Program-made: the position numbers and the translations under genes
Assembly: GCA_024763295.1 (NCBI GenBank)
Contig: JANTFU010000058.1
Coordinates: 1-10,558 of the forward strand
Direction of reading: 5' to 3'
Length of the DNA: 10,558 nt
DNA from: Anaerolineales bacterium
GTDB taxonomy: Bacteria > Chloroflexota > Anaerolineae > Anaerolineales > Villigracilaceae
Notes under the pieces: model-generated
What the model was told of the DNA's origin: nothing
The model's input: only the letters and a program-made list of their open reading frames with translations
The model's database searches: none
In this document: positions 1 to 5,179 of the stretch, in pieces
How the letters are laid out: every line of letters begins with the position of its first letter
Numbering within the stretch: position 1 is the first letter of the stretch

Positions 1-8
1 TGTGTCGT

Positions 9-45
9 CCCCCAAATCCCAATTCCCAACTCCCAAATTCCAACT
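9..45. repeat. C-rich heptad repeat upstream of pyrB
   Basis: Four consecutive 7-base units of the form CCCAANT begin at 11, 18, 25 and 32, and a fifth decayed unit (TCCAACT) follows at 39-45. The C tracts lie at 9-13, 18-20, 25-27 and 32-34, separated by 4-base spacers, so the minus strand carries four G runs in the G3+N1-7 pattern of a G-quadruplex motif. The rest of the leader (46-100) is A/C-rich without a clear promoter. Whether the repeat affects pyrB transcription is unknown. Confidence 0.6.
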
Positions 46-100
46 ATCAAAAAATCAATGTATCAACCAAAAACTACCCAACTAAAAAACGATCCAAACT

Positions 101-106
101 AAGGAG
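101..106 (+). promoter_or_regulatory. Ribosome binding site of pyrB
   Basis: AAGGAG lies 5 bases before the ATG at 112. It is a strong Shine-Dalgarno match and fixes the pyrB start. Confidence 0.8.
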
Positions 107-111
107 AACCC

Positions 112-1095
112 ATGCCCACTTCCCCCCAATCCCCCCACCTACCCTTTGGCGATAACGTCCACTCGCCGTGGTACGGCAAAGACATCCTGTCTGTGAAGCA
201 ATTTGACCGCGCCGATCTCGACTATATTTTCGGCGTGGCGCACGAAATGCACGGGATGGTCGAGCGCGTTGGCACCTTTGACTTGCTTAAAGGCAAAATT
301 TTGGCGAATTTGTTTTATGAGCCATCCACGCGTACCTCGTCATCCTTTTTCGCCGCGATGGAAAGGCTCGGCGGCAGCGTCATCCCGATCAATAATGTCA
401 AATACTCGTCGGTATCGAAGGGCGAAAGCCTGGCGGATACCATCCGCACGCTCGAATGCTACGCTGATGTGATTGTGCTGCGTCACCCCGAAGTCGGCTC
501 GGCTGCCATCGCCGCGGATGCCGCCGAAAAACCCGTCCTGAACGCGGGTGACGGCGTCGGCGAACACCCCACACAGGCGCTGCTCGACCTTTTCACCATC
601 TTCTCTGAACTCGGCGTCGGCGAGATCGACGGCAAAACCATCACCATGCTTGGCGACCTGAAATACGGGCGCACCGTCCACTCGCTGGCGCGCCTGCTGA
701 CGCTCTACGATGTCAAGCTCAACTACGTCTCGCCCGATATTCTGCGCATGCCCAAAGAAGTGCTGGACGAAGTCGCCGCCAAGGGCATCCCGCAAGCCGA
801 ATATCTCAACCTCGACGACGTCCTGCCCGAAACCGACGTGCTCTACGTCACCCGCGTGCAGCGCGAGCGCTTCGAAGACCCCGCCGAGTACGAAAAAGTG
901 GCTGGTTCCTTCGTCATCAACCCCGAAGTGATGCAAGCCGCCAAGCAAGAAATGATCGTCATGCACCCCCTGCCGCGCGTCGGCGAGATCGACCCCGCCT
1001 TCGACAAAGACCCCCGCGCCGCCTACTTCCGCCAGATGGAATACGGGCTGTATGTGCGCATGGCGCTCCTCGCAATGGTTCTTGGTAAAGCGTAA
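112..1095 (+). CDS. pyrB: Aspartate carbamoyltransferase catalytic chain
   Basis: Transfers the carbamoyl group of carbamoyl phosphate to L-aspartate, the committed step of cytoplasmic pyrimidine synthesis. The 327-residue product has the family hallmarks in order: the carbamoyl-phosphate loop STRT (72-75) in the context FYEPSTRTSSSF, a YSSVSKGESLADT loop (98-110) that supplies the active-site Lys103, HPTQALLDLF (152-161), GDLKYGRTVHSL (181-192), VTRVQRERF (246-254) and MHPLPRVGEI (284-293). It is slightly longer than the usual 300-310 residues because of a Pro/Ser/His-rich N-terminus of about 20 residues. The SD at 101-106 supports this start. No regulatory chain gene (pyrI) is visible. The core, especially STRTSSSF and the end DPRAAYFRQ, recalls from memory the ATCase domain of eukaryotic CAD more than E. 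coli PyrB. It is the first pyr gene seen here; others may lie to the left. Confidence 0.96.
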   Translation: MPTSPQSPHLPFGDNVHSPWYGKDILSVKQFDRADLDYIFGVAHEMHGMVERVGTFDLLKGKILANLFYEPSTRTSSSFFAAMERLGGSVIPINNVKYSSVSKGESLADTIRTLECYADVIVLRHPEVGSAAIAADAAEKPVLNAGDGVGEHPTQALLDLFTIFSELGVGEIDGKTITMLGDLKYGRTVHSLARLLTLYDVKLNYVSPDILRMPKEVLDEVAAKGIPQAEYLNLDDVLPETDVLYVTRVQRERFEDPAEYEKVAGSFVINPEVMQAAKQEMIVMHPLPRVGEIDPAFDKDPRAAYFRQMEYGLYVRMALLAMVLGKA

Positions 1096-1099
1096 TTTA

Positions 1100-1173
1100 T
1101 TCACCACAAAGAACACGAAGGAGCACGAAGTTTTTAAAGCTTTTTCTTTGTGTCCCTTTGTGTTCTTCGTGGT
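1100..1173. repeat. Imperfect palindrome in the pyrB-pyrF gap
   Basis: Two 28-base arms, 1103-1130 and 1146-1173, are inverted copies with 23 of 28 positions matching. All five differences are A/G transitions, and three of these would be G-U pairs in RNA. The element begins with TTCACCAC five bases after the pyrB stop, and its right arm ends 12 bases before the pyrF start, so it fills almost the whole gap. It resembles the elements at 2723 and 3671. In RNA it would form a long hairpin between the two cistrons. Confidence 0.8.
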
Positions 1174-1185
1174 AAAAAAACAATC

Positions 1186-2058
1186 ATGGAAACTTTTTTT
1201 AGCTTTTTGGAACGCCGCGTGGATGACTGCTCCTCGCTGCTCTGCGTGGGACTGGACCCGCACGTTTCGATGTTGCCCGAAGCATCTGCCGAAGCCGCTC
1301 TTGAATTTAGCTTGGGTATCGTACAAGAAACCTCTGCCTACGCCGCAGCTTTTAAGCCTAACGCCGCCTTCTTCGAGTTTTTCGGCGCAAAAGGCTGGGA
1401 TGCCCTCTCCGAGCTGATCGCCGCCATCAAAGCCGAATCGCAGCGCATGGGGTCAATGATCCCCATCATCCTCGACGCCAAACGCGGCGACATCGCCTCC
1501 ACCGCCGCCGCCTACGCCAAATCCGCCTTCGACCACCTCGGCGCGGATTGCATTACGCTCAATCCATATCTCGGCAAAGACTCGATTGAGCCTTTCATCA
1601 ATGTCCCTGAAAAGGGTGCGTTTTTGTTGTGTAAGACGAGCAATCCCGGCGCGAGCGATTTGCAAGACATGCTGGTTTTGAATGACGAGGAAAGAGGCAA
1701 GATGAAAGATGATGACGCCCTCTTACCTCTTTCCTCTTTCCAGCCCCTCTACATCCAAGTCGCAAAAAATGCCCAACGCTGGAATTTGAACAACAACATC
1801 GGTCTCGTCGTCGGCGCGACCCAACCCGAAGCGCTCGCCAATGTCCGTGCGGCTGCGCCTGATTTGTGGTTCCTCTCCCCGGGCGTCGGCGCGCAGGGCG
1901 GCGATCTGGCAACCGCGCTCAAAGCCGGTCTGCGGGCTGATGGCAAAGGGATGCTCATCAACGTCTCGCGCTCCATCGCCAAAGCTGAAAGCCCAAAACG
2001 CGCGGCGGCGGAACTACGCGATGAGATTTTGCAGGTAAAGAGTCAATTAGGTCTCTAA
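1186..2058 (+). CDS. pyrF: Orotidine 5'-phosphate decarboxylase, type 2
   Basis: Decarboxylates OMP to UMP, the last step of de novo UMP synthesis. The 290-residue product shows the type-2 OMPDC pattern: VGLDPH (21-26), FKPNAAFFE (56-64), catalytic DAKRGD (97-102), ITLNPYLGKDSIEPF (123-137), CKTSNPGASDLQD (149-161), GLVVGATQPE (206-215), SPGVGAQGGD (231-240) and INVSRSI (258-264). I chose the ATG at 1186 over an upstream GTG at 1150 because the extra 12 codons would be translated from the intergenic palindrome and METFFSFLERR fits the usual start. No good Shine-Dalgarno precedes it, perhaps because the repeat is inserted there. Residues about 168-184 (EERGKMKDDD...) are unusual: they are encoded by a DNA palindrome and interrupt a stretch that runs, as I recall the family, almost directly from DLQDMLV to PLYIQVA. 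Confidence 0.94.
   Translation: METFFSFLERRVDDCSSLLCVGLDPHVSMLPEASAEAALEFSLGIVQETSAYAAAFKPNAAFFEFFGAKGWDALSELIAAIKAESQRMGSMIPIILDAKRGDIASTAAAYAKSAFDHLGADCITLNPYLGKDSIEPFINVPEKGAFLLCKTSNPGASDLQDMLVLNDEERGKMKDDDALLPLSSFQPLYIQVAKNAQRWNLNNNIGLVVGATQPEALANVRAAAPDLWFLSPGVGAQGGDLATALKAGLRADGKGMLINVSRSIAKAESPKRAAAELRDEILQVKSQLGL
1687..1736. repeat. Palindromic element inside the pyrF reading frame
   Basis: Left arm GAGGAAAGAGGCAAGA (1687-1702) and right arm TCTTACCTCTTTCCTC (1721-1736) are inverted copies with 15 of 16 positions matching, around an 18-base loop. The element lies in frame in pyrF and encodes most of residues 168-184, a charged, low-complexity segment. It has the look of a small palindromic repeat inserted in frame without breaking the gene. 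Confidence 0.75.
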
Positions 2059-2117
2059 CCGCCAAGACGCAGAGAACGCAGAGAAAAAAATTTAAAAACT
2101 TGGCGTTCTTGGCGGTT
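2057..2117. repeat. Palindrome in the pyrF-pyrE gap
   Basis: AACCGCCAAGA (2057-2067) and TCTTGGCGGTT (2107-2117) are perfect 11-base inverted arms. The pairing can extend inward through CGC/GCG with one bulged base. The left arm overlaps the pyrF stop codon. The inner part (ACGCAGAGAACGCAGAG) is the kind of degenerate repeat seen in the neighbouring gaps. The pyrE ribosome binding site AAGGA (2123-2127) follows directly. It could act as an intercistronic RNA hairpin. Confidence 0.7.
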
Positions 2118-2134
2118 CAAAAAAGGAATATGCT

Positions 2135-2722
2135 ATGAAAAACAAACTCCTCGCCGATGGCTTGCTCGAAGCAGGCTGTGTTAAATTCGGTGAATTTACG
2201 TTGAAATCTGGGGCGACATCGCCCATTTATATTGACTTGCGGCGACTGGTCGCTTTCCCTGCGTTGCTGAAAGAAGCCGCAAAAGCCTACGCCGAGATCA
2301 TGCGCGGGCTGGCATTCGAGCAACTCGCTGCCCTGCCTTACGCCGCCATGCCGATCGGGACTGCGATCTCACTCGAAGGTAGTTGGGGCATGGTCTATCC
2401 CCGCAAAGAAGTCAAGGAGTACGGTACCAAGGTTCAGGTCGAGGGCGTTTTCGCAGCCGGTCAAACGGTGGTTGTCATCGACGACTTAATCTCCTCTGGC
2501 GGATCCAAGCTGGAGGGCATCCGAAAATTATCCTCCGTTGGATTGCATGTAGAAGATATTGTCGTCCTAATCGACCGCCAACCCGAAGGCGTTGACTTTA
2601 TGGGCGAGCACGGCTATAAACTGCACAGCGTTTTCAGCTTGCCCGAATTGCTCGACCACTGGGAAGAGAGCGGCAAGGTTGATGCGGAGATGACCGCCAA
2701 AGCGCGTGAGTTTTTGAAATAA
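2135..2722 (+). CDS. pyrE: Orotate phosphoribosyltransferase
   Basis: Joins orotate and PRPP to give OMP, the substrate of the adjacent PyrF. The 195-residue product has the typical FTLKSGATSPIYIDLRRL segment (21-38), the PMPIGTAI-like binding turn (AMPIGTAISLEG, 71-82), the mobile catalytic loop RKEVKEYGT (90-98) with its conserved lysines, and the PRPP-binding signature VVVIDDLISSGGSK (112-125). Length is normal for a bacterial type-I phosphoribosyltransferase of this kind. The ATG at 2135 is preceded by AAGGA with a 7-base spacer. It lies 76 bases after pyrF, in the same direction, and is very likely in the same operon, with only a palindromic repeat between them. Confidence 0.95.
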   Translation: MKNKLLADGLLEAGCVKFGEFTLKSGATSPIYIDLRRLVAFPALLKEAAKAYAEIMRGLAFEQLAALPYAAMPIGTAISLEGSWGMVYPRKEVKEYGTKVQVEGVFAAGQTVVVIDDLISSGGSKLEGIRKLSSVGLHVEDIVVLIDRQPEGVDFMGEHGYKLHSVFSLPELLDHWEESGKVDAEMTAKAREFLK

Positions 2723-2817
2723 TTCACCACAGAAAACACTGAGTTCACAGAGTTTTTTAACTGCCCCATAGAGCGACATGAATGTCACGCTACAATATCA
2801 CAAAGTTTTTCTCTGTG
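2723..2817. repeat. Composite palindromic repeat in the pyrE-nudix gap
   Basis: The gap begins, right after the pyrE stop, with TTCACCACAGAAAACACTG, a copy of the element also seen at 1100 and 3671. CACAGAG (2746-2752) and CTCTGTG (2811-2817) are its inverted ends. Inside lies a second palindrome at 2772-2793 (AGCGACAT...ATGTCACGCTAC), whose reverse complement matches 10448-10469 at 19 of 22 bases. So one repeat seems to sit inside another. Confidence 0.7.
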
Positions 2818-2836
2818 CCCTCCGCGATGAAAGAAT

Positions 2837-2840
2837 GGAG
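2837..2840 (+). promoter_or_regulatory. Ribosome binding site deciding a TTG start
   Basis: GGAG lies 6 bases before TTG at 2847. This is what supports the non-ATG start of the Nudix gene. Confidence 0.65.
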
Positions 2841-2846
2841 TAAAAG

Positions 2847-3473
2847 TTGAAAACCCCCGAATGGCTAAACATTGCCCGCAAACTGCAAGCTATCACACAA
2901 GTGGGCTTGGAATATGCCAAAGATGGCTACGACACCGATCGCTATGAGCAGGTGCGTGAGATTGCTGTAAAAATTATTGAGAACCAGACTGCATTAAGTA
3001 AAGAAGCGATTCTTGAGAGCTTCGCCATGCAACCCGGCTACATCACCCCCAAAGTGGATGTGCGTGCTGCCGTCATCCGCGACGGTAAAATTTTACTCGT
3101 GCAAGAGCAAAGCGACGGGGCGTGGGCAATGCCCGGTGGCTGGGCTGACGTGGGCGATTCCCCCTCTCAAGCCGCCATTCGTGAAGTCTGGGAAGAGAGC
3201 GGTTTTGAAGTGCGTGCCGAGAGTGTGGTGGGCGTGTATGATGCCAACCGTGTTAAACGCCCCGAAGATTTGCCTTATTACCATGCCTACAAGTTGCTCT
3301 TTTTGTGCAGCATCACAGGCGGTGAAGCCACTCCCAGCCACGAAACTCTCGCAGTTAATTTCTTCGCGCCCGATGCCTTGCCACCGCTTTCTGAATATCG
3401 CACGAATAAGAAGCAGATTTTGGATGCTTTTTCCCAGCTTGAGAACGGCGTTTGCAAAACGCTATTTGATTAG
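2847..3473 (+). CDS. Nudix hydrolase with Nudix_N_2-type N-terminal domain
   Basis: Predicted Mg-dependent pyrophosphohydrolase acting on a nucleoside diphosphate linked to another group; ADP-ribose or CDP-choline-like substrates are possible, but the sequence does not decide. The first 65 residues (WLNIARKLQAITQVGLEYAK, DRYEQVREIA) match the helical N-terminal domain that accompanies one class of Nudix proteins. The Nudix box spans residues 98-120 with REVWEESGF at the end (112-120). The first acidic position of GX5EX7REUXEEXGU is Asp104, not Glu, within GGWADVGDSP, which I recall as normal for this subfamily. The start is a TTG with a good ribosome binding site. It follows pyrE by 124 bases and may be co-transcribed; a role in nucleotide clean-up would suit that, but this is inference. 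Confidence 0.9.
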   Translation: MKTPEWLNIARKLQAITQVGLEYAKDGYDTDRYEQVREIAVKIIENQTALSKEAILESFAMQPGYITPKVDVRAAVIRDGKILLVQEQSDGAWAMPGGWADVGDSPSQAAIREVWEESGFEVRAESVVGVYDANRVKRPEDLPYYHAYKLLFLCSITGGEATPSHETLAVNFFAPDALPPLSEYRTNKKQILDAFSQLENGVCKTLFD

Positions 3474-3505
3474 CAAGGAATGAGAATTAGTCGCCAATTT
3501 TCTAA

Positions 3506-3546
3506 ACGGGCTAAAACTCCTTCATTTGAAAGCGTTTTTAGCCCGT
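3506..3546 (+). terminator. Hairpin after the Nudix gene, possible terminator
   Basis: ACGGGCTAAAA (3506-3516) pairs with TTTTAGCCCGT (3536-3546), a perfect 11-base stem, and an inner TTCA/TGAA palindrome lies at 3521-3530. It lies 32 bases after the stop. The following sequence is ATTGCG and not a T run, so intrinsic termination is uncertain. It could instead be another repeat. Confidence 0.45.
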
Positions 3547-3599
3547 ATTGCGTAAAGCGTATTGCGTAAGTCCCTAAAAATTACGCAATACGCAATACG
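3544..3599. repeat. CGTATTGCGTAA direct and inverted repeat
   Basis: CGTATTGCGTAA occurs at 3544-3555 and 3558-3569. Its exact reverse complement is at 3581-3592, followed by a partial inverted copy CGCAATACG (3591-3599). The 11-base loop is 3570-3580. The left arm overlaps the end of the preceding hairpin. Confidence 0.75.
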
Positions 3600-3670
3600 A
3601 AATGCGTTTTCAACCCTGATTTTTCAAGGCGAAACTCAAGTTAACTATCCACAAGATTTCCCGTCCTTTT

Positions 3671-3924
3671 TTCACCACAGAAAACACGGAGATTCACGAA
3701 GTTTTTCTAACCATATGACATTTTTTCATAAAAGCGTTCGTTGGTTGAGTAGGCGATGCTTTTCGCCGTATCGAAACCAACAAGTTAGCAAAAATCGCCG
3801 AAATATGTGGCTTCGATACGCTTTTCGCTCCGCTCACCTACTCAACCACCTCCAAAAACAAAATGTCATGTGACTAGGAGCTTTTCTCTGTTTTTTCTCT
3901 TAAGCTCTGCGTGCTCCGTGTTTT
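3671..3924. repeat. Outer palindromic repeat of the TTCACCACAG family
   Basis: It begins TTCACCACAGAAAACACGG, nearly identical to the copy at 2723. AAAACACGGAG (3681-3691) and CTCCGTGTTTT (3914-3924) are perfect 11-base inverted arms 222 bases apart. Known copies in this window are 70-95 bp long, so this one appears to have been opened by the insertion described at 3712-3872. Confidence 0.7.
3712..3872. mobile_element. MITE-like element nested in the outer repeat
   Basis: The ends CATATGACATTTT (3712-3724) and AAAATGTCATGTG (3860-3872) are inverted with 12 of 13 positions matching. Inside are two more perfect inverted pairs: GGTTGAGTAGG (3743-3753) with CCTACTCAACC (3837-3847), and GTATCGAA (3768-3775) with TTCGATAC (3812-3819). 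A local hairpin GGCGA/TCGCC lies at 3752-3766. There is no coding capacity. The 161-bp size, terminal inverted repeats and position within another repeat suggest a non-autonomous mobile element. No clear target-site duplication was identified. Confidence 0.5.
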
Positions 3925-4015
3925 TATGTAGGTTATTTAATTTTCATTCCTTATCGGTAGCACGGCGCTTAATCGTGAAGAAGTAAAAATGCTGAGAAAA
4001 AAACCGCAAATCTAC

Positions 4016-4047
4016 GCTAATCTGCGCGAAAATTCGTGAAGATTAGC
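4016..4047 (+). repeat. Hairpin upstream of the asparaginase-like gene
   Basis: GCTAATCTGCGCGAA (4016-4030) and TTCGTGAAGATTAGC (4033-4047) form a 15-position stem. Thirteen positions are Watson-Crick, one is G-U and one is mismatched, with a 2-base loop. It lies 72 bases before the start codon and may be a repeat remnant or a leader structure. Confidence 0.5.
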
Positions 4048-4119
4048 AGTTAAGAATCTCATCACATTTAAGGTATGTTAGACCAGCTCACCTATTTCCT
4101 ACATTTTCACGGAGAAAAA

Positions 4120-4623
4120 ATGCAAGCAATCAAAATTTTCACTACCGGCGGCACAATCGACAAAGTCTATTTTGACGCCAAAAGCACCTATCAGGTTGGC
4201 GAGCCAAATATCTCGCGTGTACTGAGCGAATTGCCGCTCGATCTGAATTACAGCGTAACGTCGATTCTGCGTAAAGACAGCCTTGAAATCACCCCCGCCG
4301 ACCGTGACGTAATCGTAGCCACCGTGCGCGATGCCGCCGAACAACTTATCATCGTCACCCATGGCACCGACACAATGGTCGCTACCGCCAAAGCGCTGCA
4401 AGCGCAGGTTTCAGGCAAAACCATTGTATTAACCGGCGCACTTGAACCGGCGCTCTTCAAAACCAGCGACGCTATGTTCAACATCGGCTGCGCGATTGCA
4501 GCCGTACAATCACTGCCAGCCGGCGCGTATATCACCATGAACGGACGCATCTTTGAAAGCCACAATGTCATCAAGGATGTGGCACACAGTCGCTTTGTGA
4601 CTTTGGATGAGTTTGAAGGATAA
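4120..4623 (+). CDS. Single-domain asparaginase-like protein
   Basis: The 167-residue protein corresponds to the N-terminal domain of L-asparaginase, which hydrolyses asparagine to aspartate and ammonia. The first catalytic motif TTGGTID (8-14) places Thr12 as the expected nucleophile, and THGTDTM (80-86) supplies the second triad residues Thr83 and Asp84. Lys152 in NVIKDVAHS is a plausible match to the catalytic lysine of E. coli AnsB. The C-terminal domain of full enzymes (about 330 residues) is absent, and no trace of it follows, since a terminator begins 8 bases after the stop. Stand-alone proteins of this length exist, so this is probably not a truncation. I chose ATG 4120 (GGAG at 4111-4114) over ATG 4075, which has no suitably spaced ribosome binding site. 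Activity on asparagine is not proven. Confidence 0.85.
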   Translation: MQAIKIFTTGGTIDKVYFDAKSTYQVGEPNISRVLSELPLDLNYSVTSILRKDSLEITPADRDVIVATVRDAAEQLIIVTHGTDTMVATAKALQAQVSGKTIVLTGALEPALFKTSDAMFNIGCAIAAVQSLPAGAYITMNGRIFESHNVIKDVAHSRFVTLDEFEG

Positions 4624-4630
4624 TCTTCTC

Positions 4631-4673
4631 AAAAAAGCCTCCGATTCTTTGAAAAAAATCGGAGGCTTTTTTT
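4631..4673. terminator. Bidirectional rho-independent terminator
   Basis: AAAAAAGCCTCCGATT (4631-4646) and AATCGGAGGCTTTTTT (4657-4672) form a perfect 16-base stem with a 10-base loop. The T run on the plus strand (4667-4673) and the A run on the left arm make it work in both directions. It lies between the convergent asparaginase-like gene and dtd, and so can end both transcripts. Confidence 0.93.
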
Positions 4674-4679
4674 GCACTA

Positions 4680-5120
4680 TTATTCCCGCTCCATCCAGAT
4701 GGTCACGGGACCGTCGTTGTCAATCTCTACGAGCATATTTGCGCCGAACTTCCCCGTTTGGGTCGGGATGCCATGCGCTTGTATTTGCGTCACAAAATAA
4801 TCGACGAGCGGCTCGGCAACGTCAGGGCGCGCGGCATGGATGAAAGAGGGGCGGCGTCCTTTGCGCGTATCGGCATAAAGCGTAAACTGCGAAACGACAA
4901 TCGCTTCGCCACCCACATCCAAAAGCGAGAGATTGGTCTTGCCGTCTGCATCTTCAAAAATGCGCATCTCGGCGATTTTCTTCGCCAAGTAATCGGCTTG
5001 CGATTTACCATCGCCATGTCCAACCCCAAGCAAAACAACAATGCCTTTGTTGATTTCCGCGAGAGTTTCACCCGCAACAGAGACTTTTCCATGTGAAACT
5101 CGTTGAATTAATACGCGCAT
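4680..5120 (-). CDS. dtd: D-aminoacyl-tRNA deacylase
   Basis: Cleaves D-amino acids (and glycine mischarged on tRNA-Ala) from tRNAs, a cytoplasmic proofreading enzyme that works as a homodimer. The 146-residue length is typical. Visible hallmarks are the start MRVLIQRVSHGKVSVAGE, SQFTLYAD (77-84) with the conserved Thr80, RPSFIHAARPD (90-100), TGKFGANM (122-129) and the C-terminal NDGPVT (135-140) that holds the Gly-cisPro pair used for chiral rejection. The ATG at 5120 gives the canonical N-terminus; only a weak purine stretch (GAAAG) precedes it. It lies 59 bases downstream of hutU in the same direction, but a GC-rich hairpin with a T tract stands between them. Confidence 0.95.
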   Translation of the reverse strand: MRVLIQRVSHGKVSVAGETLAEINKGIVVLLGVGHGDGKSQADYLAKKIAEMRIFEDADGKTNLSLLDVGGEAIVVSQFTLYADTRKGRRPSFIHAARPDVAEPLVDYFVTQIQAHGIPTQTGKFGANMLVEIDNDGPVTIWMERE

Positions 5121-5134
5121 AAAATTTCTTTCAT

Positions 5135-5167
5135 AAAAAGTAGGGGCGGGGAGACCCCGCCCCTACT
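5135..5167 (-). terminator. GC-rich hairpin with T tract after hutU
   Basis: AGTAGGGGCGGGG (5139-5151) and CCCCGCCCCTACT (5155-5167) form a perfect 13-base stem with a 3-base loop. On the minus strand the stem is followed by a T run (complement of 5135-5139), so it fits a terminator for hutU. It ends about 15 bases before the dtd start codon. The same type of sequence is also known as a dispersed genomic repeat, so it may have been inserted here. Confidence 0.7.
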
Positions 5168-5179
5168 AATCCCTATTCT

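Larger units (their letters stand above)
3474..4119. other. 646-bp gene-free region packed with inverted repeats
   Basis: I see no credible gene here. A nominal 103-codon frame starting with TTG at 3562 is translated from palindromic DNA (ITQYAIRN is simply the CGCAATACG repeat read in frame) and has no ribosome binding site. The region contains, in order, a hairpin after the Nudix gene, a CGTATTGCGTAA inverted repeat, a three-level nested palindrome and a long hairpin just before the asparaginase-like gene. No convincing promoter was found for that gene. Confidence 0.75.

Noticed and set aside
340..1326. 328-codon open frame on the minus strand opposite pyrB
   Set aside because: It is antisense to a clear pyrB, has no family motifs and runs through the intergenic palindrome. 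It is a by-product of GC-rich codon use.
3544..3599. Possible CRISPR-like array from the repeated CGTATTGCGTAA units
   Set aside because: Only two direct units 2 bases apart plus inverted copies; there are no regular spacers and no cas genes.
3562..3873. 103-codon frame starting TTG
   Set aside because: It is made of translated palindromic repeats (ITQYAIRN), has no ribosome binding site and crosses the borders of several elements.
4120..4623. Truncated asparaginase pseudogene
   Set aside because: The frame is intact with all motifs, a good ribosome binding site and a terminator just after the stop, and no remnant of a C-terminal domain follows.
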